Source: Sporolactobacillus sp. CQH2019
GTDB taxonomy: Bacteria; Bacillota; Bacilli; Bacillales; Sporolactobacillaceae
Direction of reading: 5' to 3'
DNA length: 64,000 nucleotides
NCBI RefSeq assembly: GCF_028765345.1
Contig: NZ_JARAJZ010000003.1
Coordinates: 1-64,000 of the forward strand
Under the pieces are notes generated by a model that saw nothing but the letters and a program-made list of their open reading frames with translations, ran no database searches and was not told the DNA's origin. The translations under genes were made by a program, and so were the position numbers. Each line of letters opens with the position of its first letter. The stretch's first letter is position 1. This document shows positions 46,897-54,351 of the stretch, in pieces.

Positions 46897-47907
46897 CTAC
46901 ACGACCGTGAGCACAATCTTGCCTTGAATGTGTCCACTGGCGGCTCGTTCATGGGCCTTGCGAGCATTGGAAAGTGGAAACGTGCTGTCGATGGCGACGC
47001 GAACCGTCCCGGCATCAAGCAAGCGGCCTAATTCCGCCAGCTGCGGGCCGTTTGAGCGCACTTGGGTCATCGATACCGTGACGCCCAGCTTCGCGGCCTC
47101 CTCGGCGTCGGAGAAGCCTAAGAACACTGGGAATAAGGCGCCGCCACGCTTGAGCGTACGCAAGAAACGACCGGTAGTAGGACCGCCGAGGGCATCGAGG
47201 ACGAGATCAACGTCATGGGCGACGTCCTCGGGAGGACTCTTGGTGTAGTCGATGAATTCGTCGACACCGAGCCCGCTCAGAAACGACTCATGCGTGCCCG
47301 ATGCCACCGCAATGACGTGCGCCCCCCTCCATTTAGCCAGTTGCACCGCGAAGTGCCCCACGCCACCCGCGGCACCATTGACGAGCACCGTCTTGCCGTT
47401 GAGCGGCACCGGACGATGCATCTCCGGTTGAAGCGGATTCGGTTCATTGTGCCCCAGTTCGATCAGGAACTGCCACGCGGTGAGGCTTGCCATCGGCGCC
47501 CCAGCGGCGTGCACATAATCGATACTAGCCGGCTTGATTGCAAGGTCCGAAGCTGGCGCGGCGACGTACTCGGCATAAGCAGCGCTCTCCCCAAAGCTAG
47601 GGAAGCGAACCATGCCATAAACTTCATCGCCGACGGAGAAACCTTGCACATCCGCAGCTACCGCCACGACGACGCCCGCCACGTCCGAGCCCAGAATGAC
47701 GGGAAAGGGCACCGGCGGCCGCCACTCAGGAGGGAGATCCTTATACCCCTCGCGCAGGTACCAGTCGGGGGGGTTGATGCCAACCGCGTGAACGCGGACA
47801 AGCACCTCACCTGGCTTCAGCACGGGAATCGGCGCCTCCTCGTAACGCATTACCTCAGGGCCGCCGAATTCATGCAGACGAATCGCCTTCATTGTATCTG
47901 TAGACAT
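46897..47907 (-). CDS. Quinone-oxidoreductase-like NADP-dependent dehydrogenase (MDR family)
   Basis: 336 residues from ATG 47907 with AAAGGAG eight bases upstream. MDR features are HEFGGPEVM at the start, GSDVAGVV, and the nucleotide motif NGAAGGVGHFAVQLA at about 155. The zinc cysteines are lacking, as in quinone oxidoreductases. The gene is clearly GC-rich and reads like proteobacterial or actinobacterial sequence. It is divergent from a TetR gene of the same composition, with three operators between. Confidence 0.92.
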   Translation of the reverse strand: MSTDTMKAIRLHEFGGPEVMRYEEAPIPVLKPGEVLVRVHAVGINPPDWYLREGYKDLPPEWRPPVPFPVILGSDVAGVVVAVAADVQGFSVGDEVYGMVRFPSFGESAAYAEYVAAPASDLAIKPASIDYVHAAGAPMASLTAWQFLIELGHNEPNPLQPEMHRPVPLNGKTVLVNGAAGGVGHFAVQLAKWRGAHVIAVASGTHESFLSGLGVDEFIDYTKSPPEDVAHDVDLVLDALGGPTTGRFLRTLKRGGALFPVFLGFSDAEEAAKLGVTVSMTQVRSNGPQLAELGRLLDAGTVRVAIDSTFPLSNARKAHERAASGHIQGKIVLTVV

Positions 47908-47944
47908 CTTACTTTCTCCTTTCATGCAAATGAGTTATACTTAT

Positions 47945-48007
47945 CGGAGCAGTGCTTCGCTTAATCGGATCACTGTTCCGCTTATCATTATACGGAGCAC
48001 CGCTCCA
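47945..48007. promoter_or_regulatory. Three 15-bp operators between the dehydrogenase and TetR genes
   Basis: CGGAGCAGTGCTTCG (47945-47959), CGGATCACTGTTCCG (47966-47980) and CGGAGCACCGCTCCA (47993-48007) are variants of one dyad, CGGANCA-N-YGNTCCG. Starts are 21 and 27 bases apart. They cover the whole divergent promoter region and are the probable binding sites of the TetR at 48027. Confidence 0.75.
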
Positions 48008-48026
48008 TATGTCAAGGAGGAATTTT

Positions 48027-48593
48027 ATGCGGGCTGATGCGAAGAAAAACTATGAGCACATACTCGCAGTCGCGAGCGTCGTTGTAGCTGAGCACGGCGT
48101 CGATGCATCGCTGCGCGAAATTGCTCGCAAAGCTGGTGTCGGGCTTGGCACACTGTATCGTCATTTCCCGACGAGAGAGGCGCTGCTCGAAGCTTTGCTC
48201 CGCGCAAATTTCGACGAGTTTACGACAAAGGCACGTGAGCTCGAAACTGCGGGTTCACCCGATGATGCACTCGTGTCGTGGCTGCGCGACGTCGTTGCAT
48301 TCACGGGCAACTATCAAGGTGTTGTGGACGCGATGATGGCAGCCAAGGATGACACGGAGTCCGCACTCCACGCTTCATGCGTCACGATGCGCATGGCAGG
48401 CACGCGACTTCTCGCTCGCGCTCAGGCCGAGGGTCTGGCGCGTACCGACATGGATGGTGATGACCTGTTCTCACTAGCTGCTGCGCTTGCGTGGCTCAGC
48501 AACCAGCCCTCGTCCGCCCCACGAGCTGAGCATCTCTTCAGTATTATCGCGAGCGCTATCCTGATAGGGGCTGCAGCACAACGATATGATTGA
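48027..48593 (+). CDS. TetR-family regulator of the divergent dehydrogenase
   Basis: 188 residues from ATG 48027 (AAGGAGG upstream; the frame is open to 47952). The HTH is LREIARKAGVGLGTLYRHFP at about 31-50, and the C-terminal SbtR-like ligand domain follows. GC-rich, like its divergent partner, so the two moved together. It should repress both genes through the three dyads and release on an aldehyde, quinone or similar electrophile (inferred). Confidence 0.92.
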   Translation: MRADAKKNYEHILAVASVVVAEHGVDASLREIARKAGVGLGTLYRHFPTREALLEALLRANFDEFTTKARELETAGSPDDALVSWLRDVVAFTGNYQGVVDAMMAAKDDTESALHASCVTMRMAGTRLLARAQAEGLARTDMDGDDLFSLAAALAWLSNQPSSAPRAEHLFSIIASAILIGAAAQRYD

Positions 48594-48616
48594 ACTAACG
48601 AGTAATGTTAGTTCAA
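48590..48616 (+). terminator. Perfect hairpin over the TetR stop codon
   Basis: TTGAACTAAC-N7-GTTAGTTCAA, a 10-bp perfect stem that includes the TGA stop. There is no T run, so it may be a weak terminator or an end mark of the transferred block. Confidence 0.4.
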
Positions 48617-48826
48617 TGAAAACAGCGACAGTCTAGGACTTTATTTTCTCGTCCATGGCAGTCGCTGTAGTTGTAACAGTAATTATTGTGTAAAAGAGGT
48701 TGGGGGAGGCAAACACTCCGGGAGGAGGGACGCCACTTGGGGCGGGGGGCGGCCGCCCCACCGAGAATGGATACCTATGAATCGTTTAAGTATTCAGCCA
48801 CTCCATTGATGGACAGACGGTTCATT

Positions 48827-49148
48827 TCAAAGATTATCATGACTCATTTGGATGAAAAGGGGAACCCATTTTTCTGAGCACTTTGAACGCTCATCAGAAA
48901 ATCCTTCATAATCCCTCATTTGATAAAATAAGGCCGACCCCAGTTGAAATCCTCGAATGAAACTATCCAGCGAGACTTCGCTTAAGCGCAGATCCTTTTC
49001 ATCTAAGATGTGACGCATCCTTTTCAGATCTTCCTTGTCTAAATGTTGAACGAGCGTTTGGCAATTTTCTTCAATCCGCTGAACGTGTACGGTGTTGCTG
49101 GGGTATCAAATAAAACTGCCGGTACAAGCGTTCCAAGACGTCCCTTAT
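48827..49148 (-). pseudogene. DUF6809-family protein, start lost and frameshifted
   Basis: Aligned with the copy at 44342, the start codon is ATA instead of ATG (49146-49148) behind an intact GGGAGGGTGA. The first part continues as ERLYRQFYLIPQQ and meets a TGA; the rest resumes in another frame as TLVQHLDKEDLKRM, LRLSEVSLDSFIRGF, QLGSALFYQMRDYEGF to a stop at 48827. So the C-terminus missing from the other copy is kept here, but translation is impossible. Leader conserved at 49149-49210. The gap 48617-48826 holds nothing recognisable except a G/C-rich palindrome at about 48740-48760. Confidence 0.7.
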
Positions 49149-49348
49149 AAAGTTCACCCTCCCTACTGACACACAGAGGGGGAATATCTATCATTTTCAA
49201 CAGATCAAAAACCTTGTTGCGGAGTAGCGTCGTACTGCGCAACATCAATAGGAATGAAGCGAAAATCTGTTAAAATGTGGAACAAATGAATTTTTGCCAT
49301 GCTGATTCAGCCGGATTCAGGGTGAGTCCGGCGCCATTTGGACACGCC

Positions 49349-49475
49349 GACCGATAAACGAGGTACATTGACCGATAAAATTGCCGTAAAGACCGATAAA
49401 CGAGGCATGTCGACCGATAAAGTTACTGCGCCGACCGATAAACCGGATATGTTGACCGATACACATTCCTGAAAC
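49349..49475. repeat. 21-bp-period tandem array 2 (core ACCGATAAA)
   Basis: Six units with ACCGATAAA beginning at 49350, 49371, 49392, 49413, 49434 and 49455 (the last ACCGATACA), each exactly 21 bases apart and preceded by G. The 11 intervening bases vary freely. The minus strand is open through the array as a heptad with FIG in each unit. Confidence 0.9.
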
Positions 49476-49489
49476 CGGCTGTTTAACGT

Positions 49490-49676
49490 TTCGGTGCAAG
49501 TTCAGCTGTATTCGGTGCGGCTTTCTCCCATTTAGGTGCGACTCAAACCCGATTCGGTGCGAGTTAGGCCTGATTCAGAGCAACCGCTCTTTTTCGGTGC
49601 AAGTTCAGCTGCATTCGGTGCGGCTTTCCCTCATTTCGGTGCGACTCAAACCCGATTCGGTGCGACTGATAAGTTT
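49490..49676. repeat. 21-bp-period tandem array 3 (core TTCGGTGCGA)
   Basis: Nine units with TTCGGTGC (variants TTAGGTGC, TTCAGAGC) at 49490, 49511, 49532, 49553, 49574, 49593, 49614, 49635 and 49656; all steps are 21 except one of 19. The variable parts of units 1-3 recur in units 6-8, so a block of units was duplicated. It follows array 2 after only about 15 bases. Confidence 0.9.
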
Positions 49677-49759
49677 TTCTCAGTTCCGACTCTACTTTTT
49701 TTGATTGGGTGCAGCCTCCTAAATCCGATCGACGGTTGCATGGTACCCGTCAACGGCGC

Positions 49760-49980
49760 AACAGAACTATTTTTCCCATTATAACTGATTCCGGGGTACC
49801 TGAATGAGTTTTTCATGAACCTTTTTGTTTGAGTATCGTGGTTCATCAGCTCATCTGCATTTTATCGATTTTTCAGCGATCTGTCTCCATGTTTATAAAT
49901 GTTCATGAACAGGCCTTCACGTTGTGCTTTTCTCCCTAAGCCCTTAATATCCGGCCATTTTCTTTCAGATCCCAATACGT
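49760..49980 (-). repeat. Dispersed repeat, copy B
   Basis: Contains, on the minus strand, TACCCCGGAATCAGTTATAA followed by TGGG, and GTGAAGGCCTGTTCATGAAC. The first block is identical in copy C at 51340. It directly follows array 3. The rest of 49981-50368 is AT-rich without a gene. Confidence 0.6.
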
Positions 49981-50368
49981 CTGGCATCGAGTTATCGAGG
50001 GGGGGATGAGGACACCAGAAGAGGTTCACCAATCCCTTTCTTCAAGGATTAAATGCAGGTATTTCTTAAATTAAACACACGAATCATTAAGCTTTGATTA
50101 ACTGTCGAGGCGGTTCAAATGATGAGCAGCATACCTGATCCGTCTCTTTTCTTTGAAGATCATATGGTATTCACACAGTAGAATAAGTATTATTCCATTA
50201 AAATCGAAGCAATTATTTTGCTAAATTATTATTGCAATTTAGCATTAAAATAGAAATAATGACTTGAATAATTTTTAATGGAACCTTAAAGTTTCAGGGT
50301 TCTATAATTCGTATTTTAAGTAGATTGTGAATTAACTTAGTTCCATATCAAATCATTATTGTTTTGTC

Positions 50369-50806
50369 TTAACTAAAATCCAAATATGTAATAATGACAT
50401 GAATGATACCAAAAAGTGCAGTTGGTATAATAGACAGATAATTATTAAGCCATATCTCTGCAAATGTAAAATATATTACTGGCAGAACTGCCATTGCCAA
50501 TAGAATAATTATATTTGATTCACCAGTAAAACAGAAAATCCAAAATACATAATAAAACAATAGCATGATTGCCATACCAACTGTATAAGGACATATATTC
50601 TTATATATCTGTTTCCTTATTACAAATATTATCATAAAGAAAAACAATGCCTGGCTTCCGTGTTCCAAAACATCTAAAATGATATGACTATTAATATTAC
50701 TTCTCGATGCACCTGATGTAGGAATTAGAAAATAAAATATATTTGGTATCATTGGTAATAAAAAAACCACGAAGCCTTTAAATGAAAACCCCAAATGATA
50801 ATTCAA
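50369..50806 (-). CDS. Uncharacterised membrane protein
   Basis: 145 residues from a TTG at 50806 with ACGGAG nine bases upstream; the frame is open to 50869. Four to five membrane helices (FKGFVVFLLPMIPNIFYFLIP, ALFFFMIIFVI, GMAIMLLFYYVFWIFCF, IIILLAMAVLPVIYF). Very AT-rich. I do not recognise the family. It is isolated, between repeats and an integrase stub, so it is probably cargo of a former element. Confidence 0.65.
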   Translation of the reverse strand: MNYHLGFSFKGFVVFLLPMIPNIFYFLIPTSGASRSNINSHIILDVLEHGSQALFFFMIIFVIRKQIYKNICPYTVGMAIMLLFYYVFWIFCFTGESNIIILLAMAVLPVIYFTFAEIWLNNYLSIIPTALFGIIHVIITYLDFS

Positions 50807-51339
50807 TGTTATTGTCTCCGTATATGAACTATTTTTTCTTCGCCATTTTTCAAGGCTTATAATAAACAATTAACCCTGCACAGCGTTAGCATAATAGTCT
50901 TTCGGCTTGTCCTACTCTATTAGGAGTCCAAAGCAATAAGTATATCAGGCTCGCATGAGAGAACCGTGAATGACCTAACAAAATAATATCACTTAAAAAA
51001 GATTACAATTATTATAAAATTGTTTTAATACTTTAGCTGTGTCAGGAATTAACCGTGCATATAGATTCACTTCGTTTTAGGACAGTTTTTTAGTCTATTT
51101 CCCATTTCCTGCCACACTTACAAAAAGTGAATTTGCTCGGTAAACCGGTGCCGGTCCTGATCGATCTATCATCGAAATTCTTGAGCTGTCGGATGGATTT
51201 GGGTCCCGATAGATCAGACCATAGGTCTAAGCCAGATGGAGCTTCTTCACGGCCTAGCGATCTTGATCAACTTCTCCATCAGCCATCCTGTGCCTTACCC
51301 TATTTTCCGGATCGTAGCAGAAAATCTCTTCAGTCAACT

Positions 51340-51455
51340 ATGCAATACAACTGTTATCCCCATTATAACTGATTCCGGGGTATCTAAATGGATTTTCATG
51401 AACCTCTCTCATCGGGTATCGGGGTTCATTAGTCCATCAGCATTTCCTCCAGTTT
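51340..51455 (-). repeat. Dispersed repeat, copy C, abutting the integrase stub
   Basis: Shares the block TACCCCGGAATCAGTTATAA and the box TTCATGAAAA with copy B. It ends where the integrase frame begins, as if the junction were a deletion or insertion point. Confidence 0.6.
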
Positions 51456-51457
51456 AG

Positions 51458-51709
51458 ATCCGGTGCAAGGCCGAGGAGGTGAGGGTACCGCGCATTCGAG
51501 TTCATGACCTTCGTCATTCCCATTCGAGCCTTTTGATCCATCGAAAGGCCGATTCCCTGCTTATCCGAGACCGACTCGGGCATTCCGATGTGAAGATCAC
51601 GCTGGGCATTTACGGGCACCTGTATCCGAACCGCGATCAGGAGGTGGCGCAGGATCTGGACGGACTGGTCCAGTTGTCAGCTGGTGAAACAAAGGAAGAG
51701 AATCTGTAA
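51458..51709 (+). pseudogene. Tyrosine-recombinase (phage integrase) C-terminal fragment
   Basis: About 83 codons holding IRVHDLRHSHSSLLI (the HxxR box), DRLGHSDVKITLGIYGHLYP (the second His and the nucleophile Tyr), then a hydrophilic tail. The N-terminal arm- and core-binding domains are missing; the frame meets a stop at 51455-51457. It lies 180 bases from the 3' end of a tRNA gene, a normal address for an integrase. Confidence 0.85.
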
Positions 51710-51841
51710 CCCGATGAAAAATCGTCACAAAAAGCGGGCAACTCAGGTGAAGAATCACCCACAGTTCACTCTGAAGCAGCCGGCTGAAAAAACGAACGGT
51801 GACACACGCGTGACACAGCCCGTGACATTCTTATAGAGAAA

Positions 51842-51879
51842 GGGCCCGTAATCCTTAATACAGTTAGGATTACGGACCC
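51842..51879. terminator. Terminator between integrase stub and tRNA-Gln
   Basis: GGGCCCGTAATCC pairs with GGATTACGGACCC over a 12-base loop. Usable from both sides; for the tRNA (minus strand) it is 10 bases past the 3' end. Confidence 0.75.
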
Positions 51880-51888
51880 TTGTGTGAT

Positions 51889-51959
51889 TACCCCATCTGG
51901 ATTCGAACCAGAACATCGCGGCCCCAGAAACCGCTGCCTTACCGTTTGGCCATGGGGTA
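51889..51959 (-). tRNA. tRNA-Gln (anticodon CTG)
   Basis: On the minus strand the acceptor arms TACCCCA and TGGGGTA pair with T-A at the end, the D arm is GCC...GGC, the anticodon stem GCGGT/GCCGC encloses the loop TTCTGGG, and the T arm is TCTGG-TTCGAAT-CCAGA. The loop gives CTG, reading CAG glutamine codons. CCA is not encoded. 71 bases. Confidence 0.85.
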
Positions 51960-52289
51960 ATGAATCAGAACAAGAAATATTATACCCAGTTATGAAGAAA
52001 TATGCAAGAGGAAATTCAAAAAAATTTTTAGGCTGATTGGGAGCGAAATAGAACCCTACTCAAAAACATGCTTTATTCCGGGCTTTTTCACTGGGAAAAT
52101 TTCCGCGGAGTGAAAACATTTTTTAAGGGCAGGCAAGCTTCTGCCTTATTTATCTTGAATGGTATTAAAATCACAAAATCAGAAGTGGATACTTTCGATG
52201 CGGTGTATCGTCATTTTTTGTTACAATTATTTTTATGAAAGGGATTCCAGAATGAACAATAAATAATTCAGAATGAAGATGTTCAAAGT
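51960..52289. other. Gap between tRNA-Gln and the 2-ketogluconate-type cluster
   Basis: 330 bases with no gene. AT-rich, with no repeat of the tRNA 3' end that I could find. Confidence 0.35.
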
Positions 52290-52303
52290 GTTAATTGATT
52301 AAC
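52290..52303. promoter_or_regulatory. Palindrome GTTAATTGATTAAC, candidate distal operator
   Basis: A 14-bp dyad 157 bases upstream of a related site at 52447. Two sites at that distance would allow looping by a LacI-family tetramer. Inferred. Confidence 0.45.
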
Positions 52304-52409
52304 CCTTGGGGAGGGTCCGGAAAATCCGGCAGTTGCAGATTTCAGACGCTCGGCAGCAGGAAGACGCGCAAAATATGAAATAGGGAATGATGAAAATGAT
52401 GTAATTGGC

Positions 52410-52460
52410 TTGATTTTACTAATGAAAGCGCTATAATGATTACATTAGCAATCGATTAAC
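52410..52460 (+). promoter_or_regulatory. Promoter, cre-like site and operator of the kgu-like cluster
   Basis: TTGATT at 52410-52415 and TATAAT at 52432-52437 are spaced by 16. The cre-like ATGAAAGCGCTATAAT (52422-52437, one mismatch) overlaps the -10 box. AGCAATCGATTAAC at 52447-52460, close to the transcription start, repeats the right half of the dyad at 52290. Confidence 0.6.
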
Positions 52461-52500
52461 AAGGTTCTGGAAATTGAAGAAAGACGCCAGGTGGTCGCCG

Positions 52501-53517
52501 ATGAAGAAAAATGAAATAGCAAAACATGCAACCATATCCGCTGTAGCCGAAGCGGCGGGTGTCTCAACAACGACGGTGTCACGATACTTGAATAAAAAGT
52601 ATGAATACATGTCGCTGAAAACAAAAAAACGAATCGGGCAGGTTATTGATGAGCTGAACTACCGGCCCAGCAGCATCGCCAGAGGCCTGAAATCTAAGAG
52701 GACGAACCTCCTTGGTGTCGTTGTGGCAGATATCGAGAACCCCTTTTCGTCTATTTTAATGAAGGGTGTTAATGACATTTGTAAGCAGCGCGATTACCAC
52801 ATATTGATTCTGAACACGGATAACAGTCAGCAAGAGGAGGAAGAGGGTATTCTGTCATTGATTGATCATAATGTGGATGCGCTGTTGATCAATCCGACTG
52901 GTTATTCCAGCACGATTTATACTGAAATGAATAAAGAAGGGATACCGGTTGTGCTCATCGACCGTCAGATTGAGGAATTTTTGTTTGATTGCGTGACGTC
53001 GAACAACTACGATGTAACTTTCCAGGCGACGGCCTATCTGATAAAAAATCATTACACACGGATATTTTTTGTCTCCGAAGCTATTAACAGCATCAGCACC
53101 CGGTCGATCCGTCAACGGGCGGTTGAGGATGCGCTGCATCAGAGCGGCGACAGTACGCTGATTATTGATAAAAATAATCGTCCTGCAATAAAAGAAAAAT
53201 TAATGCGGCTGAAAAGGCTTTATCCGGATGAAAAGATGGCACTGTTTGCGGTGAACGGACAGGTGCTGCTCATTCTCCTGCAGATTCTGCACGAACTTCG
53301 CTGGTCCGTTCCGGAAGAAATCGGCATCTACGGTTACGATGACTGGGGATGGGGTGAATTGATTCCGCCGGGCATCACGGTCATTCAACAGGATCCTTAC
53401 GAGATGGGCAGAAAATCGGCGGAACTGCTGATTGACCGCCTGGAAGGCAAACGAACCGGAGCGCCTGAATTGTTCGAACTTCCGGCCAATTTAGTGATCA
53501 GGGGGTCGACGGAATGA
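52501..53517 (+). CDS. LacI-family repressor, PtxS-like
   Basis: 338 residues from ATG 52501 (AGGTGG seven bases before; the frame is open to 52474). The N-terminal HTH TISAVAEAAGVSTTTVSRYL is followed by the hinge YRPSSIARGLKSKRTN and a periplasmic-binding-protein-like ligand domain (IGIYGYDDWGW, IPPGITVIQQDPYEMGRKSAELL in part). In pseudomonads the LacI regulator PtxS controls the kgu genes and senses 2-ketogluconate. Here it heads a kguE-kguK-containing cluster and a PtxS-like half-palindrome lies just behind it at 53540, so I infer the same effector. Confidence 0.88.
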   Translation: MKKNEIAKHATISAVAEAAGVSTTTVSRYLNKKYEYMSLKTKKRIGQVIDELNYRPSSIARGLKSKRTNLLGVVVADIENPFSSILMKGVNDICKQRDYHILILNTDNSQQEEEEGILSLIDHNVDALLINPTGYSSTIYTEMNKEGIPVVLIDRQIEEFLFDCVTSNNYDVTFQATAYLIKNHYTRIFFVSEAINSISTRSIRQRAVEDALHQSGDSTLIIDKNNRPAIKEKLMRLKRLYPDEKMALFAVNGQVLLILLQILHELRWSVPEEIGIYGYDDWGWGELIPPGITVIQQDPYEMGRKSAELLIDRLEGKRTGAPELFELPANLVIRGSTE

Positions 53518-53539
53518 CAAATTAATTTTTGTCATTTTT

Positions 53540-53566
53540 TGAAACCGATTTCGTTAATCGATACAC
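53540..53566. promoter_or_regulatory. Overlapping operators before kguE
   Basis: TGAAACCGATTTCG (53540-53553) differs at two positions from the published Pseudomonas PtxS palindrome TGAAACCGGTTTCA. It runs into GTTAATCGATACAC (53553-53566), related to the dyads at 52290 and 52447. The location between regulator and first enzyme gene suits repression of an internal promoter. Confidence 0.55.
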
Positions 53567-53583
53567 ATGAAGGAGGATTCCAG

Positions 53584-54351
53584 GTGAGAGATCTCTACGT
53601 CAATACACTCGTTTATAAGAAACTGCTGGACACCGGTGCGAAAAAGCAATCTGAACTGTTTGCGGATGTAAAAAGGCTCGGTGCGTCCGGCATTGAATGC
53701 CGCAGAGAGTATTTTTCAGAAAACGTTAAACCTGAAGATATACAGCGATGCGGGAAGCAAGCGGTGCAGACCGGACTGAGCGTGCTCTATTCCGTTCCTG
53801 AAAAACTGTTTATAGACGGCAGCGTTTCACCGGACCTGGAGAAATACTTACAGGAAGGCGGAATGATCGGCGCACGGAGCGTAAAGCTGAACATCGGCGA
53901 ACCTGACGGAATTGACAAGAATGGTGCCTGTGAGATCGCACGTCTGGTTGATTCATATCGGATAGAACTGACTATTGAAAATGATCAGACGTTGGCAAAC
54001 GGACGACTGAATTTTGTTTCGGATACTCTTGAACTCTTACACAAGTTAAGCATACCTGTCGGCTATACTTTTGATCTCGGAAACTGGCTCTGGCTGCATG
54101 AAGATCCGCAGAATGCTTTAAAAAAAGTCGGTGCTCGGGCGACTGTTTTCCATCTGAAAAATGTATCCTCATCAGACGGCCCGCATACCGTACCTCTGGA
54201 TGACGGCGAGATTGACTGGCGCCGGGCAATACGCGCATGTCCGGAAGACATTCCGCTGGTTATGGAGTACCCGATAGACGGTGCCGAGGTTATTAGAAGG
54301 GAGTTTAATAAAGTACTAAATGCTTTAATCTGTGAGGAGGCAAAAACATGA
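53584..54351 (+). CDS. kguE: KguE-like sugar isomerase/epimerase (xylose-isomerase-like TIM barrel)
   Basis: 255 residues from GTG 53584, seven bases after AAGGAGG; the frame is open to 53539. Barrel features are GIECRREYF, SVKLNIGE, ELTIENDQT with a metal-binding Glu, the GYTFDLGNWLW strand, TVFHLKN with His and VMEYPIDG. Order kguE-kguK-...-kguT follows Pseudomonas kguEKTD, where the biochemical role of KguE is not settled. It overlaps kguK by four bases (ATGA), a tight coupling. Confidence 0.8.
   Translation: MRDLYVNTLVYKKLLDTGAKKQSELFADVKRLGASGIECRREYFSENVKPEDIQRCGKQAVQTGLSVLYSVPEKLFIDGSVSPDLEKYLQEGGMIGARSVKLNIGEPDGIDKNGACEIARLVDSYRIELTIENDQTLANGRLNFVSDTLELLHKLSIPVGYTFDLGNWLWLHEDPQNALKKVGARATVFHLKNVSSSDGPHTVPLDDGEIDWRRAIRACPEDIPLVMEYPIDGAEVIRREFNKVLNALICEEAKT

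Noticed and set aside
48740-48760. G/C-rich palindrome GGGGCGG...GGCCGCCCC as a terminator
   Set aside because: No T run and no gene ending close upstream in the right direction.
21917-49676. CRISPR arrays
   Set aside because: The conserved part is only 8-10 bp and spacers 11-13 bp, far too short, and no cas genes are present.
49317-49784. Heptad-repeat frames over arrays 2 (minus) and 3 (plus) as genes
   Set aside because: Same reason as array 1; the frames are on different strands, have no ribosome sites and end at random in flanking DNA.
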